In this document: one piece after another, positions 56,307-64,000 of the stretch
How positions within the stretch are numbered: the stretch's first letter is position 1
How the letters are laid out: each line of letters begins with the position of its first letter
From: Pseudomonas sp. S35
GTDB lineage: Bacteria > Pseudomonadota > Gammaproteobacteria > Pseudomonadales > Pseudomonadaceae
NCBI RefSeq assembly: GCF_009866765.1
Contig: NZ_CP019431.1
Span: 3,348,001 to 3,412,000 of the forward strand
Reading direction: 5' to 3'
DNA: 64,000 bases
The notes under the pieces: model-generated
Databases searched by the model: none
Told to the model about the DNA's origin: nothing
What the model saw: only the letters and a program-made list of their open reading frames with translations
Program-made: the position numbers and the translations under genes

Positions 56307-57524
56307 TCAGGTTGAAGTGAAACCGTGTACCGGCAAACGCACCGGACGACGCAGGATGATGCCGTCGACCCAGGGCACCTGGTCCGCCGGCACCGCCAGG
56401 CGCAAGTTGGGAAAGCGCTGCACCAGAACCTGCAACACCGTGGTGATTTCCAGACGCGCCAGGGCCGCGCCCATGCAGTTGTGCATGCCATAGCCGAACT
56501 GCAAATGCCGCGCATCGTTGCGGTCCAGGCGAATCGCCAACGGCTCGGGGAACACCGCAGGGTCGCGGTTGGCGGCAAACGCATCGGCATAGATGATGCT
56601 GCCTTCAGGGATCAGCCCCCAAGGGCCTTCCAGGTCGACACTGGCCAGGCGCGGGAACGTCGAGATCGTGCCCAGGGGAATCACCCGCAGCAGTTCTTCG
56701 ACGGCATTCGGGATCAGCGCCGGGTCGTCCACCAGTTGCTGCCACAGCTGGGGCGCGGCCAACAGGGTGTACACCGCCTTGGTGAGCACGGTGAGAATGT
56801 TCTGGTCGCCACCGATCAGCACGCCGAGCAGGATGCCCACCAACTCTTTGTCGTTGAGTGGCGGCTCGCTGTCGTTGCGAGTGGCGACGAAGCGCTGGAT
56901 CAACCCGTCGGGATAGGTCGGCCGCGCACCGGTCACCAGGTCGGTGAGGTAGTTGTAGACACCCCAGAACTGGTTCAACAGCTGCGGCACATCCGCGTCC
57001 GACGCGACCTGCACTGTATGGCTCAGCGGCCTGTAGTAGTCGCGGTCACTCAGGGGAATGCCGAGCAATTGGCAGTCCACCGTTGCCGGGATGTGATCGA
57101 GCACCAGGGCGAACAAGTCGGCCCCAGGCGCCTGGCGCTGCAACACATCGAGTCGCTCATGGGTTGCCTGCTGCACTTTTTCTGCCAGTAGCGCCACACC
57201 GCTGGGGCTGAAATCCCGCGCAACCACTTTGCGCAAGCGGCCGTGATCGGGAATGTCGTTGTTGAGCAGCAGCTCCGGCGGCGTGATGGTGGGCAGGAAA
57301 CTCGCACCGTCCTCTTCGTTGCACGGCGCACGAATGGCGCGGTTATCCAGCAGCAACGCCTGTACGTGCTCGTAACGGGTCAGGTGATAGGCCAGGTGGC
57401 CGCTGGGCAGCAGGATCCTGGGCAAGCCATTGGCAGGGTCGGCAGGTTGATAGGCGGCAGGCGCATCCAGGTTGGGAATGCGCGCCACAGTGACTTGCGC
57501 GGTGGTAACCACGGCGATATTCAT
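56307..57524 (-). CDS. cytochrome P450 with an atypical I-helix
   Basis: The protein is 405 residues from MNIAVVTTAQVTVARIPNLD. The heme-binding loop is HLQFGYGMHNCMGAALARLE (Cys near residue 350). The ExxR motif is in VEELLRVIP (about residue 277). The usual I-helix A-G-x-(D/E)-T-T reads G-G-D-Q-N-I (238-243), so the acid and Thr of the oxygen-activation pair are Gln and Asn. This does not exclude activity: P450cin uses Asn there, and some macrolide P450s lack the Thr. The gene overlaps the HAD hydrolase stop codon by one base. Confidence 0.93.
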   Translation of the reverse strand: MNIAVVTTAQVTVARIPNLDAPAAYQPADPANGLPRILLPSGHLAYHLTRYEHVQALLLDNRAIRAPCNEEDGASFLPTITPPELLLNNDIPDHGRLRKVVARDFSPSGVALLAEKVQQATHERLDVLQRQAPGADLFALVLDHIPATVDCQLLGIPLSDRDYYRPLSHTVQVASDADVPQLLNQFWGVYNYLTDLVTGARPTYPDGLIQRFVATRNDSEPPLNDKELVGILLGVLIGGDQNILTVLTKAVYTLLAAPQLWQQLVDDPALIPNAVEELLRVIPLGTISTFPRLASVDLEGPWGLIPEGSIIYADAFAANRDPAVFPEPLAIRLDRNDARHLQFGYGMHNCMGAALARLEITTVLQVLVQRFPNLRLAVPADQVPWVDGIILRRPVRLPVHGFTST

Positions 57525-58201
57525 CAGGCAGGCTCCCCGGCAGGTTGCAACAGGTCCACACCGGTCAGGCGCTGCAACTGGGCGAGGGCCTGGTGGTTGT
57601 CGATAAAGTGCAGCACGTGCCAGCCCAATGCAGCGGCGGCTTGAATGTTCTCGGCCACATCGTCGATCAGCAGGCTGTTGGCCGGGGCAACGCCCGAGCG
57701 TGCCGTGGCAACCTGGAAAAACCTCGCTTCTGGTTTGCGCGTACCTTCCTGACTGGAATCGACGATCAGATCGACCACCTCGTCCAACCCCACCATCGCC
57801 CGCCAGTGCTGCTCCCACTCCACCACGTTGTTGGTGAGGATGCCCACGCGCAATCCTGCACGTTTTAGCGCGCGTACAGCGGCCACCAACGGTGCATTGG
57901 CCGGCACGCCGGCGAACCAATGCTCGCCGAAGGTTTGCAGGCGCGCACGGGACAAATCGATCTGCGGATCGCGGCGACGCAATGCCAGTTCCAGGCGTTG
58001 GCCCCAGTCCTTTTCAGTGAGCAACGCACTCTCCACCGGCGCCAGCATCGGCACGCCCAACTCGTCGGCCACATCGCTCATGGCCTGTTGCAGCACCCGT
58101 GGAGCGAGGCCGGTCTTGACCTCGTACTGCTCGAACAACGCGGGAATCGGCGGCGACAGCACGCCCCCGAAATCGAACCAGATAAACTTCAGGTCGCTCA
58201 T
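57524..58201 (-). CDS. HAD superfamily hydrolase (subfamily IA)
   Basis: The 225-residue protein starts MSDLKFIWFDFGGVLSPPIP. Motif I is FDFGGVL (nucleophile Asp present, the second Asp replaced by Gly). Motif II is GILTNNVV, motif III the Lys in GTRKPEARFF and motif IV SLLIDDVAENIQAAAALGW. In this operon it is a good candidate for the phosphatase that removes the phosphate left after an AfsA-type condensation with dihydroxyacetone phosphate. That role is inferred from neighbours and the missing general acid is a caution. Confidence 0.9.
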   Translation of the reverse strand: MSDLKFIWFDFGGVLSPPIPALFEQYEVKTGLAPRVLQQAMSDVADELGVPMLAPVESALLTEKDWGQRLELALRRRDPQIDLSRARLQTFGEHWFAGVPANAPLVAAVRALKRAGLRVGILTNNVVEWEQHWRAMVGLDEVVDLIVDSSQEGTRKPEARFFQVATARSGVAPANSLLIDDVAENIQAAAALGWHVLHFIDNHQALAQLQRLTGVDLLQPAGEPA

Positions 58202-59241
58202 CGCACACCCCCGGCCACCAGGGCCAGCGGCTGGCTGGCCACCACCGGCAACAACTCCAGCTCAGCCGTGGCAATCACCGCGCCGCCCTGTTCTACGTCC
58301 AGGGCCAGGGTGATGCGGCCGTGTTCGTCAGTGGCCAGGGTAGTGAGGTCGGCACGTACCCGGGTCGGCAAACCAAACTCGCCAAAGCGGGTGAATACCA
58401 CATGGCAACGGGACAACAGCAACTGATCGGGGCCGGCCTGCAACTGCCGATCCGCGACCACCAACGCCACCTGCCGGAAGCCTTCAAGCAGCAACATGCC
58501 GGGGATATGGTCCAGAGGGTGATCGAAGATCGCGGGGTTGTTCAGGTCCACAATCAATGGCGCCACCAAGCTGTCGGCGCCCTGCTCCAGATCCTTGCCC
58601 AGCACCACGTTGTTCAGCCAATGGCGCCCTACCGCCGACGGGCTCAAGGGCGGCGGCAATTGCGCCAGCGGGTCGGCGTCGGCCGGAATCGCCGCCAGGC
58701 CACGCACACGCATCTTGTTCCAGGCCGCGCCGCTCATCCACCGAATGCTCATGCGCTCGTGCCGTGCGGCGACTTCGCCATTGATGCTCAGGGACATGTT
58801 CAGGGTCACCCCGCTGCGCTCACCGTGGCGCAGGTACTCGTCCACCACAAACACATCGATCTGCGCCGACGCCGGGCGATCCCCCACCACCAGCAAACTG
58901 CGCTCGGTGACGCGCGTGACACTGTCCAGGTAAATAAACTTGTCCTGGGCGCTCACATCCAGGAACGCGTGGGAGATATAGATCGACGCCTGGCGGAACA
59001 CTTCCAGCAATAACAACATGTCGTAGTGTGCGGCGCGGTGCGTATGTTCACTGAAGTAACTGTGGGTGCGCGGTAGTTGCGCGCTGCAACGAAAGTGCCC
59101 CTCCTCTACCAACTCCGCGCCCGTCAGGAAGACCTCGCTGACGGCAGCACGGTGCACCATGCTGCGCGGCACAGTGTTTTCGCAATGAACGGCCGGCACT
59201 GGGCTGGCTGGATTTAGAACGGACAATTCAGACATGGGCAT
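58198..59241 (-). CDS. AfsA-family butyrolactone/butenolide synthase-like protein
   Basis: The 347-residue protein has two AfsA-type hot-dog domains. The first (about residues 29-150) begins VHRAAVSEVFLTG, the second (about 205-335) contains IFDHPLDHIPGMLLLEGFRQ; both lines are signatures of Streptomyces AfsA/ScbA. In actinomycetes AfsA condenses a beta-keto acyl group with dihydroxyacetone phosphate as the first step of gamma-butyrolactone autoinducer synthesis. The family is rare in Pseudomonas as far as I know. It is first in the operon and overlaps the HAD gene by 4 bases. The product is not known, and other AfsA-related proteins use different substrates. Confidence 0.9.
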   Translation of the reverse strand: MPMSELSVLNPASPVPAVHCENTVPRSMVHRAAVSEVFLTGAELVEEGHFRCSAQLPRTHSYFSEHTHRAAHYDMLLLLEVFRQASIYISHAFLDVSAQDKFIYLDSVTRVTERSLLVVGDRPASAQIDVFVVDEYLRHGERSGVTLNMSLSINGEVAARHERMSIRWMSGAAWNKMRVRGLAAIPADADPLAQLPPPLSPSAVGRHWLNNVVLGKDLEQGADSLVAPLIVDLNNPAIFDHPLDHIPGMLLLEGFRQVALVVADRQLQAGPDQLLLSRCHVVFTRFGEFGLPTRVRADLTTLATDEHGRITLALDVEQGGAVIATAELELLPVVASQPLALVAGGVR

Positions 59242-59357
59242 CTGTCTCCTGATGAGCTTTTCCGTAAGCGTGCAGACCGCTGTACAAGTGCGTGACTTGT
59301 GAGCTTTGCGCGGACAACCCGATCTGGCTGTCAGTACCCTTGTGCAGATACTCCCTT

Positions 59358-59458
59358 ATATTTTCACTGCACACTTAGATCAGTTTGATCGAAGCTTATA
59401 CGCGCAACTAAATCGTCTAGATACCGAACTAAGTGTTCTAACTTAGTAGTGAAAATAT
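59358..59458. promoter_or_regulatory. divergent promoter region with nested inverted repeats
   Basis: An 11-bp perfect inverted repeat (ATATTTTCACT at 59358-59368 and AGTGAAAATAT at 59448-59458) flanks the centre of the 271-base gap between the AfsA-type gene and the TonB receptor gene. Inside lie GATCA-GTT-TGATC (59378-59390) and ACTAAGT-GTTCTA-ACTTAGT (59428-59447). The AGTGAAAATAT unit points outward toward each gene. Such symmetry suggests a shared regulator; no binding protein can be named. Confidence 0.6.
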
Positions 59459-59512
59459 GCCCACGAAGTTGCTCAAGGTCGTAAAGAACATCACGACCCG
59501 GAGCAGATTGGC

Positions 59513-62182
59513 ATGTTGAAAACAGGATTCACCCTGGCACCCCTGGCGTGCGCATTGGCCTTGGGCGGCCTGGCGCTGCCGAACCTGGTGCTGGCGCAAA
59601 ACGATGCGGCCGCCGTCCAAAAGGTCATTGAGTTCAATATTCCCGCCGGCCCGCTGGATGAGGTGCTGCTGAGCATCTCCCAGCAAAGCGGCCACCCCAT
59701 CGCCTTCGACCCGCCGTTGGTAGAAGGCCGTGCAAGTCGTTCGATCCAGGGCCGCTTGAGCCAGGAGCAGGCGCTGGGGATCGCCTTGAGCGGTTCACAG
59801 TTGGGCTTCAGCCAGACCGCCAGCGGCGCCGTGTTGATCCATCGTTTGGCCAGTACCAGCGAGCCCGCCGCGCCACGGCTCAAATCGGTCGAGGTGATAG
59901 GCACACGTCGCAGCGATGTCACCGCCCTGCAAAGTGCTGCGCCCGTCGATGTGATCAGCAACGAACAATTGGAACGCGCCGGCACCGACAACCTGGCCAA
60001 GGCCCTGGAAACCCTGGTGCCGTCGGTGAACTACCCGCAAGTCAACGGCACCGATGGCGTGTCATCGCAGCGGCCGGTGTCGCTGCGCGGGTTGGCCTCG
60101 GACCAAGTGCTGGTGCTGGTCAATGGCAAGCGTCGGCATGCCTCGGCCTTCGTCAACACCAAGGCCACCCTGGGCCGGGGCTCGCAGGCGGTGGACTTGT
60201 CGACGATTCCCGTCAGCGCCGTCGACCATATTGAAGTGCTGCGCGATGGCGCCTCGGCGCAATACGGTTCTGACGCAATTGCCGGGGTGATCAATATCGT
60301 GCTCAAGGAGCAGGACCACGGCGGCGCGGTGCAAAGCACCTTTGGCCAGTACACCAAGGGCGACGGTTTTCGCCGCTCGGTCGGTGGCTGGAGCGGTTTT
60401 ACCTTGCCCGGGGACGGTTTCCTGACCCTCAGCGGTGAAGGCCTGCGCAGCGAACGCACGTCCACCGGCGGTACCGATGGCCGGCAGTTCTACCCCACCG
60501 GCGACGCGCGCGAAGCAGATGCCGACCGCCACTGGCGCTACGGCTCGCCAGGGCTTGAAGACTGGAACCTGGCGCTCAATACCGGCCTGTCGCTCAACGA
60601 CACGGTGGACCTGTATGGCTTCGCCACTTATCAAGACCGTACCGGCGAGTCCCAGGCCACTTTTCGCCGTCCCATCGACGCCAATAACCTGGTGGCCGTG
60701 TACCCCAACGGGTTCCTGCCGTTGCTCGACGTGCGCTCGCGGGATGCCTCGGTCACTGGCGGCGTGAAGATTCGCGACGACAGCCTGGGCACTTTCGACC
60801 TCAGCGCCAACTACGGGCGCAACCGCATCGACTATCACCTCAGCGACTCGCTGAATGCCAGCCTCGGCCCTGCCAGCCCCACCCGCTTCAATGCCGGTGC
60901 GCTGGTCAATGAGCAAACCAACGTCGGCCTGGACCATGTAAAGGAATTCAAGGTGGGCTGGGGCGCCGGCCCACTGGTGTTTTCCAGCGGCCTGGCGTGG
61001 CGCAACGAGGCGTACGAGGTGATCGCAGGCGACCTCGCTTCCTGGACCCACGGCACTGCCCTGCCCGCCCGTGCCGGCGGTGCCCAGGGTTTCCCCGGCA
61101 CCCAGGACAGTGACGAAGGCCGCTATGCACGGCACGTCTTCGGCGGTTACCTGGGACTGGAGCAACAGGTCACCGACAAACTGCAACTGGGCCTGGCCGG
61201 GCGCAGCGAGCACTACGATGACTTTGGCACCACCACGACCGGCAAGTTTTCCGTGCGCTACGACTTCACCCCGCAATGGGGCCTGCGTTCGACGCTCAGC
61301 AGCGGCTACCGCGCGCCGACATTGGGCCAGATCGGCACATCGGCGACCCAGACCGAATTCAAGGCCGGCGACCCCACGGCCTATCAGGTCGGCACGGTCA
61401 GCGTGAACACGCCAGTGGCACGGGCATTGGGCGCCAGTGACCTGAAGCCGGAAAAATCCACCAGCCTGTCCCTTGGCGTGGTGTGGCAACCGCTGGAACG
61501 TGCCAGCGTCAGCGTCGATGCGTACCACATCCGGATTCAGGATCGTATTGCCCTGTCGGAAACCCTCAGCGGTACCCAGGTAAGCCAGATCCTCGCAAAC
61601 CAAGGGTACGGCAATTATTCCGGCGTGAGCTTTTTCACCAACGCCCTGGACACCAAGACCAGCGGCGTCGATGTGGCCGCTCACTACCGCCTGGACCTGG
61701 CCGATGCCAGCCAGTTGACCCTCAACGGCGCCTTCAACTACAGCAAGACCCAGGTCACCGACATCAAGGACAACCCCGGCCCCCTGGCCGGCACCGGCAT
61801 CACGCTGATCAATCGCGAAGCCCTCAGCTACGTGGAAAGCGCGTCGCCCAACAGCAAGCTGATCCTTGGGGCCGACTGGCGTAAAGGCGCATGGCAGGCG
61901 AGTTTCAACACGATCCGCTACGGCACCTACACCCTCGATTCCAACCTCGGCGAAGCCCGCGACCAAACCTTTTGCGCGCAGTGGGTGAGCAACGCCAGCG
62001 TGTCCTACGACATCAGCCAGGCCCTCACCCTGACCTTGGGCGGCAACAATATTTTCGACAGCTACCCGGACAAGATCGACGTGGCCAACCGTTTTGTCGG
62101 CGGGCGCGTGGCCTACCAGAGCATCTCACCGGCCGGTGCCGAAGGCGCCTTCTACTACGTGAAAGCCGACTACCGCTTCTGA
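59513..62182 (+). CDS. TonB-dependent receptor with N-terminal signalling (STN) domain
   Basis: The 889-residue outer-membrane receptor has a signal peptide (MLKTGFTLAPLACALALGGL... LVLAQ), a secretin/TonB STN domain (residues 35-110; IEFNIPAGPLDEVLLSISQQSGHPIAFDPPLVEGR), a possible TonB box around VEVIGTRRSD, a plug (DVISNEQLERAGTDNLAKALE; VDHIEVLRDGASAQYGSDAIAGVINI) and a 22-strand barrel ending YVKADYRF. The STN domain is the part that signals to FecR-type proteins. The plug region resembles receptors not tied to a known siderophore, so the ligand is open. ATG 59513 has GGAG upstream (59500-59503). Confidence 0.94.
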   Translation: MLKTGFTLAPLACALALGGLALPNLVLAQNDAAAVQKVIEFNIPAGPLDEVLLSISQQSGHPIAFDPPLVEGRASRSIQGRLSQEQALGIALSGSQLGFSQTASGAVLIHRLASTSEPAAPRLKSVEVIGTRRSDVTALQSAAPVDVISNEQLERAGTDNLAKALETLVPSVNYPQVNGTDGVSSQRPVSLRGLASDQVLVLVNGKRRHASAFVNTKATLGRGSQAVDLSTIPVSAVDHIEVLRDGASAQYGSDAIAGVINIVLKEQDHGGAVQSTFGQYTKGDGFRRSVGGWSGFTLPGDGFLTLSGEGLRSERTSTGGTDGRQFYPTGDAREADADRHWRYGSPGLEDWNLALNTGLSLNDTVDLYGFATYQDRTGESQATFRRPIDANNLVAVYPNGFLPLLDVRSRDASVTGGVKIRDDSLGTFDLSANYGRNRIDYHLSDSLNASLGPASPTRFNAGALVNEQTNVGLDHVKEFKVGWGAGPLVFSSGLAWRNEAYEVIAGDLASWTHGTALPARAGGAQGFPGTQDSDEGRYARHVFGGYLGLEQQVTDKLQLGLAGRSEHYDDFGTTTTGKFSVRYDFTPQWGLRSTLSSGYRAPTLGQIGTSATQTEFKAGDPTAYQVGTVSVNTPVARALGASDLKPEKSTSLSLGVVWQPLERASVSVDAYHIRIQDRIALSETLSGTQVSQILANQGYGNYSGVSFFTNALDTKTSGVDVAAHYRLDLADASQLTLNGAFNYSKTQVTDIKDNPGPLAGTGITLINREALSYVESASPNSKLILGADWRKGAWQASFNTIRYGTYTLDSNLGEARDQTFCAQWVSNASVSYDISQALTLTLGGNNIFDSYPDKIDVANRFVGGRVAYQSISPAGAEGAFYYVKADYRF

Positions 62183-62201
62183 CCCCCAACAAGGAGTTCC
62201 C

Positions 62202-62861
62202 ATGAGCTTTGATCCTGTGCGTTTTACCCAAGCCTTCGAGCATGACTTTGCCCTGGCCAAGCAGTTGCTGATCAAGCATCAGGTGCTGTCGGCCAATGAG
62301 GCGGGGAATATCAGCCTGCGTCTGCCCGGCCAGGAGCGGCTGGTGATTGCCTCGCTGAGCGGGCTCGACAGCGGCGTGGCCGCGATTGTGGATTTCGATT
62401 TGCAGCACAGCCAGGGCAGCCTGACGGACAACCTCAAGGAAGTAGCAGCGCTGCACGTGGCGATCTACCGCGAGCGGCCCCAAGTGAATGCGGTGATTCA
62501 TACGCACTCACCGTATCTGACGGCGTTTGCGATTGCGGGGCGGCCGTTGCGCGCCCATGCCACGCAGTTGCTGGGGGTTCTGGATGAGGATCAGGAAATT
62601 CCGCTGACCGCCTGGGGCCCGCGTTACGCGCCGGAGCCGGTAGTGGCGGCGTTGCGTGAGCATCCCCGGGCGCCGGCGGCTCTTTTAGCCAACCACGGTC
62701 CATTTGCCTGGTCGGAACGCGATGTGCTCGCGGCCACCCGGTTGCTGGTGAACCTTGAAGAGGCCGCCTACCTGACGTTCCTGGCGCAGCAACTGGGCAG
62801 CCCGCAGCCGTTTCCCAGCGGTGCGGCTCAGCGCTCGCGGCTGGGGTGGAGTGCGACATGA
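62202..62861 (+). CDS. class II aldolase/adducin domain protein
   Basis: The 219-residue protein has the class II aldolase fold. The zinc ligands His-x-His are in NAVIHTHSPYL and a third His is in LLANHGPFAWS. The catalytic-region Glu may be the one in NLKEVAALHVAIY. AAGGAG precedes ATG 62202. It follows the receptor by 19 bases and may be cotranscribed. It could act on a sugar phosphate or acid; no substrate is clear. Confidence 0.9.
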   Translation: MSFDPVRFTQAFEHDFALAKQLLIKHQVLSANEAGNISLRLPGQERLVIASLSGLDSGVAAIVDFDLQHSQGSLTDNLKEVAALHVAIYRERPQVNAVIHTHSPYLTAFAIAGRPLRAHATQLLGVLDEDQEIPLTAWGPRYAPEPVVAALREHPRAPAALLANHGPFAWSERDVLAATRLLVNLEEAAYLTFLAQQLGSPQPFPSGAAQRSRLGWSAT

Positions 62862-62889
62862 GTGATTTGCTCACTGACACACTGCGGTT

Positions 62890-62985
62890 CAAATGTGGGA
62901 GGGACGATGCGACGATTCGACTTGCTCCCGATAGCGGTCTATCGGTGTACATATCCATTGCTGCGGTAACGGCGGCCTTACGGCA
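62890..62985 (+). repeat. REP-related repetitive element inside the 5' region of the ABC binding-protein gene
   Basis: AAATGTGGGAGGG...TTGCTCCCGATAGCGGT and the following GTGTACATATCC...GCGGTAACGGCGGCCTTA resemble two widespread P. fluorescens intergenic repeats placed in tandem. They lie between the aldolase stop codon and the signal-peptide region of the next protein, so part of that protein's N-terminus may be repeat-derived. Confidence 0.55.
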
Positions 62986-63799
62986 CACCCGTTGGGTGCT
63001 GGCCGCGTTTCTCGCAGTCTGTGCGCTTCCCGCGCACGCCGAAGCTTTACTCGAACGCGCCCAATCCCGAGGCACGCTCAATGTGTGCACCAGTGATGAG
63101 TTCCCACCGTTCAAGACCCTTGATGCCCAAGGCCGTCCCAGCGGGCTGATCATGGATTTGATTGTTGATCTGAAGCAGCAGTTGTCGGCTCGCGTCGGGC
63201 AGCCGCTGAAGCTTTCGTTGGTGCAGGTCAATCCACTGAATCGCTTGTTGTTTCTCGACCAGGGGCGTTGCGAGGTGTTGGTGACGTCGCTGTTGGACAC
63301 GCCGGCCCGGCGTCGTGAAGTGGACTTTGCCAGCCCAGGGTTTTATAGCTCGGCGGCCACGGTGTTTGCACCGAAAAGTACGCGGGTGCCCGATTGGGAA
63401 AGCCTGCGCGGCAAGACGCTCTGCGCGCCCGCCACGAGTGTGTGGGTACGGCCGTTTGAAAGCCGCTATGGCGTGCAGTTCGCATCGTTCAACGGTACCG
63501 CCGAGGTGCGCAAGGCGGTGACGGACAGCCGCTGCCTGGGCGCGATGGGCGACGACGCGTTGTACAGCGCCCTCGCCCGCCAGCCGGAATGGGCCGACTA
63601 CGAGGTCAAGCTACCGGGCCAGGAACCAGCGCCGTGGGGGATTGCCTTGCGCAAGGGCCAGCCCGCGTTGTTGGCGGCGGTGTCGAGCATTGTCGAGGGC
63701 TGGCATGCCAATGGGCTGATCATCGAATTGGAGCAGCGTTACGGCCTGGCGCCGAATGCCTGGGTCGCGCAGCAGCATGCGCAGGCCCAGCATGAATGA
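62945..63799 (+). CDS. ABC transporter substrate-binding protein (polar amino acid type)
   Basis: This is a bacterial extracellular solute-binding protein, family 3. The export signal is TRWVLAAFLAVCALPAHA-EALLERAQSRGTLNVCTSDEFPPFKTLD. Domain marks are GLIMDLIVDLKQQL, RCEVLVTSLLDTPARRREVDFASPGF and GAMGDDALYSALARQP. The start is uncertain: ATG 62858 overlaps the aldolase stop codon (ATGA) but puts about 47 residues before the signal peptide. I prefer GTG 62945, which gives a normal signal peptide (284 residues in all). GTG 62996 is another choice. Confidence 0.82.
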   Translation: MYISIAAVTAALRHTRWVLAAFLAVCALPAHAEALLERAQSRGTLNVCTSDEFPPFKTLDAQGRPSGLIMDLIVDLKQQLSARVGQPLKLSLVQVNPLNRLLFLDQGRCEVLVTSLLDTPARRREVDFASPGFYSSAATVFAPKSTRVPDWESLRGKTLCAPATSVWVRPFESRYGVQFASFNGTAEVRKAVTDSRCLGAMGDDALYSALARQPEWADYEVKLPGQEPAPWGIALRKGQPALLAAVSSIVEGWHANGLIIELEQRYGLAPNAWVAQQHAQAQHE

Positions 63800-64000
63800 G
63801 GTCAGCCTGCGCCTGTGGCTGGAGCAACACGGCCTGTCGCTGAGTATCGTCTGGGACCCGATGGACCGTCAGCGCTTTTTGCTGGGCCTGGGGCTGACGT
63901 TGCTGTTGTCCCTGGCGAGTATCGCGCTGTCGTTGTTGATCGGCGTCGTCGGCGCCGCCGGCCTGGGTTCGCGCCAAGGGTTGTGGCGCGGCATCAGCGG
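63792..64000 (+). CDS. ABC transporter permease, partial
   Basis: The frame starts at ATG 63792, overlapping the binding-protein gene by 8 bases, and reads MNEVSLRLWLEQHGLSLSIV...DRQRFLLGLGLTLLLSLASIALSLLIGVVGAAGLG up to the end of the window. The hydrophobic run after RFLLGLGLTL is the first membrane segment of a HisM-type amino acid permease. It is the membrane partner of the binding protein. Confidence 0.88.
   Translation, partial: MNEVSLRLWLEQHGLSLSIVWDPMDRQRFLLGLGLTLLLSLASIALSLLIGVVGAAGLGSRQGLWRGIS

Noticed and set aside
56307..57920. 537-residue extended P450 frame
   Set aside because: The first 130 codons lie inside the HAD gene in another frame; the P450 family N-terminus fits ATG 57524.
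59448..59483. FecI-type promoter (GAAAAT ... CGTA) before the receptor gene
   Set aside because: Spacing between the two boxes is about 23 bases, too long for the usual 16-17, so I did not call it a promoter.
60062..61966. 634-codon open frame antisense to the TonB receptor gene
   Set aside because: Shadow frame; no domain or ribosome site, and the plus-strand protein is unmistakable.

Overview
The window looks like chromosome of a Pseudomonas of the P. fluorescens group. The support is a GC content near 60%, P. fluorescens-type REP sequences, an MvaT-family xenogeneic silencer, an Hxc-type type II secretion (T2SS) cluster, and housekeeping genes (hpd, ahpC/ahpF, gor, galU, modABC, mgtA) that read as typical Pseudomonas proteins. 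All identifications are by eye; no database search was run.

Layout. 1-9.4 kb: end of an MFS permease gene, an AT-richer orphan gene apparently inserted into a degraded locus, an aldo/keto reductase, RarD, HPPD (tyrosine catabolism), an EamA exporter divergent from a LysR regulator, and a CSS-EAL c-di-GMP phosphodiesterase. 9.5-18.2 kb: an MvaU/MvaV-like protein, glyoxalase I, the peroxide defence genes ahpF and ahpC, a lone tyrosine recombinase divergent from a KfrA-like protein, glutathione reductase and galU. 18.4-30.3 kb: small conserved proteins and lipoproteins, alkB and an ada gene with a degenerate zinc site, a nitronate monooxygenase, modABC behind a clear ModE box, topoisomerase IB, a YoaK protein and azlCD. 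30.4-40.3 kb: arsRB without arsC, an AraC regulator, a LysE exporter, and the Mg2+ ATPase gene mgtA with a possible leader-peptide attenuator. 40.5-52.6 kb: tRNA-Leu(UAA), a secreted pectate lyase, then eleven T2SS genes in the Hxc order, including a lipoprotein secretin. The lyase is a natural candidate substrate of that machine.

53-62.2 kb is the most interesting part. A tightly overlapping four-gene operon (AfsA-type butyrolactone synthase, HAD hydrolase, cytochrome P450, 14-TM-type MFS exporter) lies between a FecI-FecR sigma/anti-sigma pair and a divergent TonB-dependent receptor that carries an N-terminal signalling (STN) domain. The layout suggests synthesis and export of a butyrolactone- or butenolide-like molecule, and possibly its perception by cell-surface signalling. 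That link is inference. The window ends with a class II aldolase-family gene and the start of a polar amino-acid-type ABC transporter.
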